A DNA stretch of 64,000 nucleotides from positions 186,001 through 250,000 of the forward strand of contig NZ_FNTG01000001.1 of assembly GCF_900104795.1 (NCBI RefSeq), written 5' to 3'. The position numbers and the translations under genes were made by a program. Positions 36,931 to 45,808 of this stretch are shown here, in pieces. The notes beneath the pieces are model-generated. The model made no database searches and was not told where the DNA came from. It was given only the letters and a program-made list of their open reading frames with translations. Every line of letters begins with the position of its first letter. Position 1 is the first letter of the stretch. Source of the stretch: Burkholderia sp. WP9 (lineage in GTDB: Bacteria > Pseudomonadota > Gammaproteobacteria > Burkholderiales > Burkholderiaceae).

Positions 36931-38969
36931 GCGGCCTGCTCCTGATGGACGTGGTGGGTCGCGCCCGGTTGCGTGGCGCTCGCGCCACGTGCTGCGCGCC
37001 ACGAAGCGATCAACGTTTCGAAGGTGCGGCGCACGCGCGCGATCAATTCGTCGTCGCCGATTTCTCCGGCCAGCCATGCATGGCTCGGTTCGTGGAAGAT
37101 CGTGCGCCCGACCGTGAAGCCGCGGCATGTCGCCGATTGCGCCGCCGCGCGAAAACCCTCGTTCAACTGTTCGACGGCCGCCGACAAACCGAGCAGGACC
37201 ACGCCGCGGCAATACGGATCACGCTCGGCGATCAGCGCGTCGACGTTGCGCCATTGCGCGGCGTCCATCGGTTCGAGCTTCCACCACTCGGGATAGATGC
37301 CGATGTTATACAGGCGCTTCAATGCGCGATACACGGTGTCCGGCGCTTGCGGCAAATGCGCGTGCTTCGGCGGGATCACTTCGAGCAGCAGTTCATGGCC
37401 GCTTGCCTGCGTCGCGTCGTAGAGCGCGCGCAATTGGGCTTCCTGTTCGAGGCGCTGCTCGATGGGTTCGTCGGGATGAAACTGCACGAGGCATTTGACG
37501 ATATGTTCCTGCGGCCAAGGGATCAGCGTGGTGCCGATCGAACGGCCATGATCGAATACGAGCGGCACCGAGCCCGGCAGTTCCACCGGCCGGCCGATCC
37601 ACCAGCCGCGGCCGGTGGCCGCGTTCAGCGCGTCCTGGCCGTAGCGGTCGTCGATCAGCACGCCGATGCGGTTTTGCAAACCCAGCGCGCGCTCGGTTTG
37701 CGCGACGGCTTCCACGAACAGGCCTTTCAGTTGCGCAATGCGCGCGTCGTCGGCGCCGGTTTGCTGCGCGAGTTCGAAGAACTGGTTGCGGTGGTCGAAG
37801 GCGAAGCCGAGCACTTCGTCCCATTGCTTGCGGGCCGGCGAGACGCGATGCAGTCGTGCGAGGCGCGCGTCGCGATCCGGGCGGCGCATGCGCTGCGGAT
37901 CGGCTTTGGCTTCGCGCAGGAAGTAGTCGAGTTCGGCGGGCGTCGGCATGGCCGGTGCGCAGCCGTGACGTGACACGACAAGCGCGCCGCTAGCGTTCGC
38001 GGCTCGCGCGCACGCTTCGAGCGGTTGATCGCGCAACCAGCCCGAGAGAAAGCCCGAGGCGAACGCGTCGCCGGCGCCGAGTACGTTCAGCACTTCGACT
38101 TCCACGCCACCTTGAATCGGCACGTCGTCGAGCGAGGCGGGCACCGCGCCGTCGATAATCTGACAGCCCAGCGGTCCGCGCTTGAGCACCAGCGTGGCCG
38201 GCGTGACGGCGCGCACCATCGCGAGGGCGTCGACCAGTTCGGTCTTGCCGCCGGCAATACGGAATTCTTCCTCGGTGCCGATCACCAGATCGAACAGCGG
38301 CAGAATGCGCTGCAAATGCGCGGTGACGCCTTCGCTCGCGACGAAACGCGTTTCACCGTCGGCTTTGCCGGTGAGACCCCACAAGACCGGACGGTAGTCG
38401 ATATCGAGCACGGTGCGCACCTGGTTGCGGCGCGCGTAATCCAGCGCGCGGCGGCTCGTGCGGTTCACCTGTTCGGTGGAAAAGTGCGTGCCGGTAATCA
38501 GCAGCGCTTTCGACGACGCGATGAAAGCCTCGTCGAAATCCGCTTCATCCACCGCCATATCCGCGCAGTTCTCGCGATAGAAAATCAGCGGGAACGTGTC
38601 GCGGTCTTTCAGGCCGAGCAGCACGAGGGCGGTCAGGCGCTCCTGGTCGATACGCACGTGGCTGACGTCACAGCCCTCTTTGGTGAGCGTCTCCGTGAGA
38701 AAGCGGCCCATATGATCGTTGCCGACGCGTGCCAGCATCGCTGACGCGAGACCGAGGCGCGCGCAGCCGAACGCGATATTCGCCGACGATCCGCCGAGAT
38801 ACTTCGCGAAGCTCGACACGTCTTCGAGCCGCGCGCCGACCTGCTGCGCGTACAGATCGACGGCGAGGCGCCCGAGGCAGACGATGTCGCGGCTGCGGCC
38901 CGGCGCGAAGCGGCTGGCCGCCGTCGCCGGGGCGGACGTGTTTGCGCTGGATGTGCTGGAATGATCCAT
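36927..38969 (-). CDS. iolC: 5-dehydro-2-deoxygluconokinase fused to a DUF2090 aldolase-like domain
   Basis: 680 residues. Residues about 28-350 are a PfkB-type sugar kinase with GGSSANIAFGCARLG and the catalytic GAGD at 298-301 (LGAGDAFASGF). It phosphorylates 2-deoxy-5-keto-gluconate. Residues about 375-660 form the DUF2090 domain (SPARKQWDEVLGFAFDHRNQF, HIVKCLVQFHP, YNIGIYPEWWKLEPM). In the pathway the next step is the IolJ aldolase, and this domain is thought to supply it in many proteobacteria. Its order in the operon and the lack of a separate iolJ in the window support that. The ribosome site is AGGAAA. Confidence 0.93.
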   Translation of the reverse strand: MDHSSTSSANTSAPATAASRFAPGRSRDIVCLGRLAVDLYAQQVGARLEDVSSFAKYLGGSSANIAFGCARLGLASAMLARVGNDHMGRFLTETLTKEGCDVSHVRIDQERLTALVLLGLKDRDTFPLIFYRENCADMAVDEADFDEAFIASSKALLITGTHFSTEQVNRTSRRALDYARRNQVRTVLDIDYRPVLWGLTGKADGETRFVASEGVTAHLQRILPLFDLVIGTEEEFRIAGGKTELVDALAMVRAVTPATLVLKRGPLGCQIIDGAVPASLDDVPIQGGVEVEVLNVLGAGDAFASGFLSGWLRDQPLEACARAANASGALVVSRHGCAPAMPTPAELDYFLREAKADPQRMRRPDRDARLARLHRVSPARKQWDEVLGFAFDHRNQFFELAQQTGADDARIAQLKGLFVEAVAQTERALGLQNRIGVLIDDRYGQDALNAATGRGWWIGRPVELPGSVPLVFDHGRSIGTTLIPWPQEHIVKCLVQFHPDEPIEQRLEQEAQLRALYDATQASGHELLLEVIPPKHAHLPQAPDTVYRALKRLYNIGIYPEWWKLEPMDAAQWRNVDALIAERDPYCRGVVLLGLSAAVEQLNEGFRAAAQSATCRGFTVGRTIFHEPSHAWLAGEIGDDELIARVRRTFETLIASWRAARGASATQPGATHHVHQEQAA

Positions 38970-39033
38970 GAAGTTTCCTGAATAGCTGAGCGCGGTGGCC
39001 GGCGCAGCGGCGCCGGTTCCTCGCGCGAATGAA

Positions 39034-39870
39034 TCAGATCGTCGCGCCTTCGAGTTCGCCGATCATCTTCTGCATCTCGGCGCCGCCGGCCATCATGTCG
39101 AGCACTTCGTCCTTGCTGATGGTTTCCTTGGTGAACGTGCCGAGCGATTTGCCGCGATTGAGCACCGTGAACGAATCGCCGATCGGATACGCGTGATGCA
39201 CGTTGTGCGTGATGAAGATCACGGAGATGCCCTTCGCGCGCGCCTTGTGGATCAGCTTCAGCACGTTGAAGCTCTGCTTCACGCCGAGCGCGGCAGTCGG
39301 TTCGTCGAGAATGAGCACGCGTGCGCCGAAGTGAATCGCCCGCGCGATGGCCAGACACTGTTTCTCTCCGCCAGACATGGTGCCGATCGGCTGATGCGGG
39401 TCGCGCACGTTGATGCCCATTTCCGCGAGTTTGTCGCGCGCGGTGGTGGCGCTCGTTTCCAGGTCCATCACGCTCAGGAAGCCGAACAGTTTCTTTTGCG
39501 GCTCGCGTCCCATGAAGAAGTTGCGTGCGACGGAGAGTAGCGGCACCAGCGCCAGATCCTGATAGACGGTGGCGATGCCCAGGTCGAGCGCGTCTTTCGG
39601 CGACTCGAACAACACCGGTTTGCCATCCACCAGATACTGGCCGGAAGAGGGCTGATGCACGCCGGCGAGCGTCTTGATCAGTGTCGACTTGCCCGCGCCG
39701 TTGTCGCCGAGCAGGCAATGCACTTCGCCGCGTCGCAGACGCAAGGTCACGCCGCTCAGCGCGATCACCTTGCCGAAGTATTTGTTGACGTTTTCGAGCG
39801 CGAGGATCACGTCGTCCTCGCGATCGCTCGCGCTGCCCACGGCATTCGCTACGGTATTCGTATCGGACAT
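39034..39870 (-). CDS. sugar (inositol) ABC transporter ATP-binding protein
   Basis: 278 residues from ATG 39870 after GAGGAGA. It has Walker [10 protein letters not shown], the signature MSGGEKQ, and Walker [13 protein letters not shown]. Unlike RbsA or MglA, which have two nucleotide-binding domains in about 500 residues, this protein has one, as in the FrcA group. It would form a homodimer on the permease below. The context with iol genes points to inositol. Confidence 0.88.
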   Translation of the reverse strand: MSDTNTVANAVGSASDREDDVILALENVNKYFGKVIALSGVTLRLRRGEVHCLLGDNGAGKSTLIKTLAGVHQPSSGQYLVDGKPVLFESPKDALDLGIATVYQDLALVPLLSVARNFFMGREPQKKLFGFLSVMDLETSATTARDKLAEMGINVRDPHQPIGTMSGGEKQCLAIARAIHFGARVLILDEPTAALGVKQSFNVLKLIHKARAKGISVIFITHNVHHAYPIGDSFTVLNRGKSLGTFTKETISKDEVLDMMAGGAEMQKMIGELEGATI

Positions 39871-39883
39871 GGTCGTCTCCTCG

Positions 39884-41038
39884 TTACGCCTGCGAGACGC
39901 GGCGGCGCACATAGTGATTGAACAGCACGGCGATCAGCAGCATCACGCCGAGGAACACGCGAAACCAGTCGGAACTGACGTTCGTGTAGGTAATGCCGAT
40001 CTGCACCACGCCGAAGATCAACGCGCCGAAACACGCGCCGACTACCGATCCGTAGCCGCCCGTCAGCAAGGTGCCGCCGATCACCGCGGCGATGATCGCT
40101 TCGAACTCCTTCTGCAAGCCCCGGTCGGCGGCAGCCGAGCCGATATCGCACACCTGCAGCACCGCGAACAGGCACGAGCAGAACGCGGTCAGCACGAACA
40201 GCGAAATCTTCACGCGACGCACCGGCACACCGACGTTCTTGGCGGCGTTGGCGTCGCCGCCCACCGCGAGAATCCAGTTGCCGGCGCGTGTTTTCGCCAG
40301 CACGAACGCGCACACCGCGGCGAGTCCGAGCCACCACAGAATCACCTTCGGAATGCCCGGCACGAGCGCGTGGCCGTTATCGAGCAGCGTGCCGATGCCG
40401 TGATGCGCGAGCATCGTGAAGAGACCGTTCAGCGCGACGCCGTGAAACAGCGTGTTCGCAAGCCAATCCTGTTGCGCCAGATCGCCGACGCCGGAGACGA
40501 TGGTGCGGTCCGCGAACATGATCGACAGCGCGAGCGTGAGGCCACGCAAGATGAACAGGAACGCGAGCGTGACGATGAACGAGGGCAGGCGCGTACGCAT
40601 GACCAGATAGCCGTTCAGCGCGCCGAGCAGCATCGAGCCCGCAAACGCGAACAGAATGGCGAGGGAAATCGGCCAGTGAAAATAGACAGACGGAATCGCG
40701 ACCATCATGCCGGCGAAACCGATCATCGAGCCGATCGACAGATCGAACTCGCCGGCGATCATCAACAGACACGCGCCCACGGCGAGAATGCCCAGATACG
40801 CGGACACCTGCGACCAGTTCATCACGCCGTCGAGATTGAACATGCCGGAGTTGCCGGCCGTCAGCGCGAAAACGAGAAACACCAGTACCGCGCCGGAAAT
40901 CGCGGCGAATTCGGGGCGGTTCAGCACATGGCCGAACCTGGATTCCTTGCGCAGCCGTTCATCCGAATCGGGCAGCGGCGGGGCTGCCTCGGCATTCGTC
41001 TTGACGTGCGGTGGGAAGTGTTTGCCGGCTACACCCAT
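39884..41038 (-). CDS. sugar (inositol) ABC transporter permease
   Basis: 384 residues from ATG 41038 after AAGGAGA. A polytopic RbsC-type permease. Conserved blocks are [20 protein letters not shown], the cytoplasmic [18 protein letters not shown] (EAA-like loop) and [19 protein letters not shown]. The N-terminal 35 residues are charged and cytoplasmic. It ends 13 bases before the ATPase start, so the two are translated together. Confidence 0.88.
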   Translation of the reverse strand: MGVAGKHFPPHVKTNAEAAPPLPDSDERLRKESRFGHVLNRPEFAAISGAVLVFLVFALTAGNSGMFNLDGVMNWSQVSAYLGILAVGACLLMIAGEFDLSIGSMIGFAGMMVAIPSVYFHWPISLAILFAFAGSMLLGALNGYLVMRTRLPSFIVTLAFLFILRGLTLALSIMFADRTIVSGVGDLAQQDWLANTLFHGVALNGLFTMLAHHGIGTLLDNGHALVPGIPKVILWWLGLAAVCAFVLAKTRAGNWILAVGGDANAAKNVGVPVRRVKISLFVLTAFCSCLFAVLQVCDIGSAAADRGLQKEFEAIIAAVIGGTLLTGGYGSVVGACFGALIFGVVQIGITYTNVSSDWFRVFLGVMLLIAVLFNHYVRRRVSQA

Positions 41039-41183
41039 GATGTCTCCTTGGAACCCGGTTGTGCCTGCCTCGCGTGGGGATGAATTGCGAGAACGACAGC
41101 CGGTGAAATGCGCGGTGGCGGCGGGCGGCCCGTCCGGTATCGAAACGGTGCCCGCCGTGCGCGTGACTAACTAGAGAAAAGAA

Positions 41184-42230
41184 TCAGCGGTACTGCCCTG
41201 CGTACTTGATGACCTTGTCGAGGTTTTCCTTGGTGATGAAGCCCGGGCCCGAACGGATATTCTTCGGGCCGTAGGACGGCGCGAGACCGTAGGTGGCAAG
41301 CCGTTCCTTGAACTTCGGATTCGCCTCGAGAATCTTGCGGATCTTCGCGGGATCGGTGGTGTGCTCTTTCTTCACGATCGCCAGCACGGCCACGGGGATA
41401 TAACCTTGCAGGTACGGCTGCTGGTCGATCGCGAACTGGATCGTGCCGTTCTGGATCGCTTTGGCGATGTCGTCGGAGAAGTCGAACGTGCAGAAGTAGA
41501 TCTTGCCCGCCAGACCCATTTGCGTGACCGCTTTCAGTGTGGCCGAAGCCGGGGTCGGTCCGAGCGTCAGGATTGCACCGGTGTTCGGGTGATTACGCAG
41601 ATACGCGCTGACCTTCGATTGAATTTCGGTCGGGTCCTGGCCGGAGTCGATGGTGGACGACTTGTAATCGACGCCGATCGCCTCGGCAAAACCGCGGCAA
41701 CGGTCGAACGACACGGTGTTGGTGGCGAGGTGATTCACGCACAGGAACGACTTCACGCCTGCTGCCTTGGCTTTCTCACCGGCGGCTTTGCCTGCCACAT
41801 ATTCGGGCTGGCCCACGTGCATGATCGCGCCGAGTTGCGCGCTCTGTTCCTCCGTGCCGGAATTGATCGTGACGAGCGGAATCTTTTTCGCAGTGACTTT
41901 GTTGATCGAGCTCTTCAGCACGTCGAAGTCGGCGATGGTGACGATCACGCCGTCGTAGTTGCGCGCGGCTGCCTGCTCGACCAGACGCGCCATATCGGCA
42001 ATGTCGCCGTTCGGCGGATTGCGATAGTCGGTCTCGACGTTGAAGTCCTCGTCGGCCTGTTTGATGGCGTTCTTGATGGTGTTCCACCACGAATCCGAAT
42101 CCGGCGCGTGGCTGATCAGCACGAAGTGTGCGTCAGCCGCGCGGGCGGCCGAGGCCGCGCCGAATCCCGTCGCCAACGTCAATGCCGTCACCAGAATCCT
42201 GAGCGTAGCCTTGCCCTTGCAAAGTCTCAT
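41184..42230 (-). CDS. sugar (inositol) ABC transporter periplasmic binding protein
   Basis: 348 residues from ATG 42230 after a GGTGGAG site. The signal peptide is cleaved near SAARAADAHF (about residue 32). The mature protein is a RbsB-type periplasmic receptor with ISHAPDSDSWW, the VIVTIAD strand and FCTFDFSDDIAKAI. Located at the head of the minus-strand import/catabolic operon, it is the expected inositol receptor. The ligand is inferred from context only. Confidence 0.87.
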   Translation of the reverse strand: MRLCKGKATLRILVTALTLATGFGAASAARAADAHFVLISHAPDSDSWWNTIKNAIKQADEDFNVETDYRNPPNGDIADMARLVEQAAARNYDGVIVTIADFDVLKSSINKVTAKKIPLVTINSGTEEQSAQLGAIMHVGQPEYVAGKAAGEKAKAAGVKSFLCVNHLATNTVSFDRCRGFAEAIGVDYKSSTIDSGQDPTEIQSKVSAYLRNHPNTGAILTLGPTPASATLKAVTQMGLAGKIYFCTFDFSDDIAKAIQNGTIQFAIDQQPYLQGYIPVAVLAIVKKEHTTDPAKIRKILEANPKFKERLATYGLAPSYGPKNIRSGPGFITKENLDKVIKYAGQYR

Positions 42231-42365
42231 TGTCTCCACCTTTCTCGGTATGTCGTTTTTGAAGGGAGCGTCTGGCGGGCGGCTTTTCATCCGCATACGG
42301 CCCGGGTGTGTCCACCAAAGCACCATCGCTCACGACCAAGATTAGGCCATCTTCCGAGGCGTTGC

Positions 42366-42380
42366 AATGAAAATTTCATT
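42366..42380. promoter_or_regulatory. palindrome AATGAAA-A-TTTCATT, possible operator
   Basis: Perfect 7-bp arms around one base, in the divergent region between the transporter operon and the RpiR-type gene. RpiR-family sites often contain TGAAA/TTTCA arms, so it may be a second binding site of the adjacent regulator. It lies 16 bases from the GGAA-N6-TTCC element. Confidence 0.45.
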
Positions 42381-42388
42381 ACAAATAA

Positions 42389-42410
42389 AAATGGAAAATA
42401 CGTTCCATTT
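42389..42410. promoter_or_regulatory. GGAA-N6-TTCC palindrome, likely inositol regulator operator
   Basis: The sequence AAATGGAA-AATACG-TTCCATTT has perfect 8-bp arms with six bases between. A GGAA-N6-TTCC core is the site described for the RpiR-type IolR of Sinorhizobium meliloti, as I recall. It overlaps the expected -35 region of the promoter with TATAAT at 42426-42431, which suits repression of the rpiR-iolG operon. Confidence 0.6.
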
Positions 42411-42425
42411 GATTCGGCGGCTGCC

Positions 42426-42431
42426 TATAAT
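42426..42431 (+). promoter_or_regulatory. -10 box of the rpiR-iolG operon
   Basis: Consensus TATAAT lies about 75 bases before the regulator's start codon. The -35 region at about 42403-42408 is TTCCAT and is part of the palindrome. The -10 sits in the loop of a small GCTGCC/GGCAGC inverted repeat. Confidence 0.5.
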
Positions 42432-42506
42432 CGGCAGCGTCAGGAGGCCGTGTGGCGGGCGTGACGAGCCGCTGCCGCACTGCAATAAAGCACCCGAGAG
42501 AGAGCC

Positions 42507-43388
42507 ATGGCGGAAGAGAGCACCGAGGAATTGCCAAGTGTCGAAGAATTGATGCAGCGCATCGCGGAGAACTACGATGCATTGCCGCGTCAGTTGAAGA
42601 ATGTCGCGACCTATATCGAGCAGCACCGTTCGAGCGTGATGGTGGATCGCACCAGCGACATCGCCGCGAGTTGCGGCGTGCATCCGTCCGCCGTGGTGCG
42701 TTTTGCGCAGCGCTTCGGCTTTTCCGGATTCTCTGATCTGCAGGCGGTGTTTCGGCAGGCTTACACCGGACAGGGCAGTTCGTCGCCGAGTTATCAGCAG
42801 CGGATTCGCAAGCTGATCGACGAAAAGCCGGGGGCGCTGTCCGGCGGTTCAGTGGCGCGAGAATTCATCGCAGCCGCGCGCGGCGGTCTCGAAGAACTCG
42901 AAGCCGGGCTCGACGACAAGCAGTTCGACGCCGCGGTGAAGATGCTGCAGCAGGCCGACAACATTTACGTGATCGGCGTGCGGCGTTCGTTTCCGGTGGC
43001 GAGCTATATCGTCTACGCGTTGCAGCACACGCCCAAGCGCGTGCATCTGGTGTCCGGTTTCGGCGGCATGTACCGCGAACAGATTCGCAGCGTGAAAAAA
43101 GGCGACGTGGTGATTGCGATCAGCTTCGCGCCCTATGGAAAGGAAACGCAGTATTGCTTGCGTGTTGCGCATCATCACCAGGCCAAGACGCTCGTTATTA
43201 CGGATAGCCAACTATCTCCGCTCGCACGTTACGCCACCACGCAATTGTATGTAAAAGAGGGCAGCGCGTTCGCGTTCCGCTCGCTGACCAGCACGATCTG
43301 TTTGTGCCAGGCGCTGTTCATCGCGCTCGCGTACAAGCTCGAATTGAATGTTGAAGAATCCAAAGACACCGGAGGATACGATGACTGA
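42507..43388 (+). CDS. RpiR/MurR-family transcriptional regulator of inositol genes
   Basis: 293 residues from ATG 42507. The N-terminal HTH_6 domain (about residues 15-90) has the typical VATYIEQHRSSVMVDRTSDIA and VHPSAVVRFAQRFGFSGFSD blocks. A SIS sugar-phosphate-binding domain follows (about 130-265) with NIYVIGVRRSFPVASY and GDVVIAISFAPYGKET. The SIS domain probably senses a phosphorylated intermediate such as the IolC product. It is divergent from the transporter operon and overlaps iolG by eight bases, so it very likely controls the whole locus. Confidence 0.88.
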   Translation: MAEESTEELPSVEELMQRIAENYDALPRQLKNVATYIEQHRSSVMVDRTSDIAASCGVHPSAVVRFAQRFGFSGFSDLQAVFRQAYTGQGSSSPSYQQRIRKLIDEKPGALSGGSVAREFIAAARGGLEELEAGLDDKQFDAAVKMLQQADNIYVIGVRRSFPVASYIVYALQHTPKRVHLVSGFGGMYREQIRSVKKGDVVIAISFAPYGKETQYCLRVAHHHQAKTLVITDSQLSPLARYATTQLYVKEGSAFAFRSLTSTICLCQALFIALAYKLELNVEESKDTGGYDD

Positions 43389-44397
43389 TGGGGCAAAGAC
43401 GATCGACGTGGCCGTATTCGGCGCGGGGCGCATCGGCAAGATTCATGCGGCGAATCTCGCGCGGCAGCCGGGCGTGCGGCTCAAGTATGTGGTCGACGTG
43501 AATCGTGAGGCGGCCGCCGCGCTCGCCGCCGAGCACGGCGCGCAGGTCGCGGATATCGACTGCGCGATGGGCGATGCGTCCGTTGGCGCGACCGTGATCT
43601 GTTCGAGCACGGACACGCATGCGGATCTGATCATGCAATCCGCCGCGCAGAAGAAGCACGTGTTCTGCGAGAAGCCGGTCGATCTGACGCTGGCGCGTGC
43701 GCAGGCTTGCGCGGACGCGGTCGAGCGTGCCGGCGTGGTGTGCATGATCGGTTTTCAGCGGCGCTTCGACCCGACCTTCTCGGCGCTGAAAGCGCGACTC
43801 GACGCCGGCGAAATCGGCACGCCGGAAATGCTGGTGGTGACGAGCCGCGACCCCGGTGCGCCGCCCGTCGACTACATCCGGCATTCGGGCGGCATCTTCA
43901 AGGACATGCTGATTCACGACTTCGACATTTTTCGCTGGATTCTCGACGACGAGGCCGACACGCTGCATGCCACCGGCAGTTGTCTGAGCGACCCGGCGAT
44001 CGCCGATGCGGGCGATATCGATTCGACCGCTGTGACGATCCGCACGAAGCGCGGCCGCCTGTGCCAGATCAACACCGCGCGCCGCGCCGCGTACGGCTAT
44101 GACCAGCGCTTCGAGGTGCTGGGCAGCGCCGGCATGCTGCAGGCGGGCAACGTGCGGCCCACGGAAGTCACGGCGTACTCGAAAACCGAGGTGTCGAGCG
44201 ATGTGCCCGAAGCGTTTTTCCTCGAACGTTATCGTGCCGCTTACGCGCATGAAATCGCGCATTTCTTCGATGCCGTGACGCACGGCAAGCCGGTGCGCAC
44301 CACGGTGGCGGACGGCCTGAAAGCGCTCGAACTCGCCGAGGCCGCGAGCCGTTCGTGGCGCGAGGGCCGCGTGGTCAAACTGGGCGAGGCGTTGTGA
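43381..44397 (+). CDS. iolG: inositol 2-dehydrogenase
   Basis: 338 residues from ATG 43381, preceded by GGAGG. It oxidises myo-inositol to 2-keto-myo-inositol with NAD+. The Rossmann glycine motif is VAVFGAGRIGKIHA at the N-terminus, the conserved CEKPVDL contains the catalytic Lys, and DMLIHDFDIFRW with its Asp and His lies downstream. The start is inside the regulator's last codons. Confidence 0.93.
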   Translation: MTDGAKTIDVAVFGAGRIGKIHAANLARQPGVRLKYVVDVNREAAAALAAEHGAQVADIDCAMGDASVGATVICSSTDTHADLIMQSAAQKKHVFCEKPVDLTLARAQACADAVERAGVVCMIGFQRRFDPTFSALKARLDAGEIGTPEMLVVTSRDPGAPPVDYIRHSGGIFKDMLIHDFDIFRWILDDEADTLHATGSCLSDPAIADAGDIDSTAVTIRTKRGRLCQINTARRAAYGYDQRFEVLGSAGMLQAGNVRPTEVTAYSKTEVSSDVPEAFFLERYRAAYAHEIAHFFDAVTHGKPVRTTVADGLKALELAEAASRSWREGRVVKLGEAL

Positions 44398-45440
44398 TGA
44401 CGGCGGCCGCGGCACGGCTTCGGGTGGGCGTGGTCGGACTCGGGCGTCTCGGCAAGCGGCATGCGGAAAATCTGGCGTATCGCGTGCCGGGCGCGTCGGT
44501 CGTGGCGGCTTGCAGTCCTGTGGAAGAGGAGCGGGCGTGGGCGCGTGAAGCGTTGCCCGCGCCGCGGCTGTACGACGATTACGCGGAGTTGCTCGCCGAT
44601 CGGGAGGTGGATGCCGTTTGGCTGGTGACGCCGTCTTCGTTGCACGCGCAACAGATTGTCGATGCGTTGCGCGCCGGCAAGCATGTGTTTTGCGAGAAGC
44701 CTTTGTCGTTGGATCTGGCGGAGTGCGAGAGGGTGCTGGCCGAGTCGGCGCGCTATCCGCATTTGCAGGCGACGATCGGCTTCATGCGGCGCTTCGATCC
44801 GAGCTATAAGGATGCGTTCGACAAGATCGAAGCGGGCAAGATTGGCAGGCCGTTTCTGGTGCGCTCGCAGACTGCCGATCAGAACGATAGCGACGGTTTT
44901 TTTGTGCGCTTTGCGGCGACGTCTGGTGGCATCTTTTTAGATTGCACGGTGCACGATATCGATGTGGCCCGGTGGTTATTGGGCAGGCCGCGGGCCAAAC
45001 GCGTGTTTGCGGCGGGTGTTGCCGCGATGCATGAAGGGCTGCAGGAATTCGGCGATGTCGATAATGGTGTGGCGATCTGCGAGTTCGAAAACGGCAAGCT
45101 GGCCATGTTTTATGCGTCACGGACGCAGGCGCATGGAAATGATACGCATAGCGAAGTGATTGGTACTGGTGGGGCGCTGGCTATTGGCCATAATCCGCGT
45201 GCGAATCGCGTCGAGATTTATGACGCCACAGGGATCCGGAACGAATGTACGGCGAATTTTTTTGATCGGTTCGAGGATGCATTTTTGTTGGAGGCGCGGG
45301 CGTTTGTCGCTGCCGTGCGGGGTGGGGCTGGTTCTGCGGCTGCGCAGGCCGGGGCTTCGCTTGCCGATGCTTTGGAGGCTACGCGGATTGGGGTGGCGTT
45401 GAGGGAGTCGTTGTTGAGCGGGGAGGCGGTTGGGTTGTAG
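44397..45440 (+). CDS. second Gfo/Idh/MocA-family dehydrogenase
   Basis: 347 residues from ATG 44397, which shares one base with the iolG stop codon (TGATG). The NAD(P)-binding motif is VGVVGLGRLGKRHA, the catalytic Lys is in CEKPLSL, and the CTVHDIDVARWLLG block matches inositol and related dehydrogenases. A scyllo-inositol or other inositol-isomer dehydrogenase is likely from its position. The second half of the gene has many TTT, TTG and GGT codons and looks less GC-rich than iolG. It ends just before the repeat/IS region. Confidence 0.85.
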   Translation: MTAAAARLRVGVVGLGRLGKRHAENLAYRVPGASVVAACSPVEEERAWAREALPAPRLYDDYAELLADREVDAVWLVTPSSLHAQQIVDALRAGKHVFCEKPLSLDLAECERVLAESARYPHLQATIGFMRRFDPSYKDAFDKIEAGKIGRPFLVRSQTADQNDSDGFFVRFAATSGGIFLDCTVHDIDVARWLLGRPRAKRVFAAGVAAMHEGLQEFGDVDNGVAICEFENGKLAMFYASRTQAHGNDTHSEVIGTGGALAIGHNPRANRVEIYDATGIRNECTANFFDRFEDAFLLEARAFVAAVRGGAGSAAAQAGASLADALEATRIGVALRESLLSGEAVGL

Positions 45441-45453
45441 GGTTTTTGGGGTT

Positions 45454-45634
45454 TTGGCCTTTCCTTGATTTGTTGGTGGTGTATTAGCGTTGCCCCTGTG
45501 CGGGGCGGCACCTCCTTTCTTTGCCGCGGCAAAGAAAGTAGGCAAAGAAAGCCGCTTTGAACCGCCAGCCCATAAGCGGGTCCCCCGCACAGTTGCAGTA
45601 GTGGTGCATCTGGAATCGGTGTCCTTGCACATTC
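45454..45634. repeat. 181-bp intergenic repeat, left inverted copy
   Basis: The reverse complement of 47321-47501 with one substitution in 181 bases. It contains the near-palindrome CCTCCTTTCTTTGCC / GGCAAAGAAAGTAGG at 45511-45542 and a CCCCTGTGCGGGG hairpin. Such segments recur in Burkholderiales intergenic regions, as I recall. No gene is apparent in it. Confidence 0.9.
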
Positions 45635-45750
45635 GGCCTTCGTGACAAAGCAGTCATTCTTCCGGCGGCGCTGCGCGCGCCGTTGTGGTCGTTCAACTAA
45701 CCAAGTGTGTTTGGGCTTGGCAGCGGGACTGGGTTGCCGAGTTGGGCTCT

Positions 45751-45758
45751 GACGCGAG
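45751..45758. repeat. target-site duplication, left copy
   Basis: GACGCGAG directly precedes the IS element and recurs at 47130-47137 directly after it. Eight bases is the usual length for IS256-family elements. Confidence 0.85.
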
Positions 45759-45761
45759 GGG

Positions 45762-45787
45762 CCTATCCGTAATTTCGTGGGCGAGGC
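45762..45787 (+). repeat. left terminal inverted repeat of the IS256 element
   Basis: Matches the reverse complement of 47101-47126 in 23 of 26 bases; the last 13 bases (TGGGCGAGGC end) are the best conserved. Confidence 0.9.
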
Positions 45788-45808
45788 ATATCATGAAGGA
45801 TGAAGATC

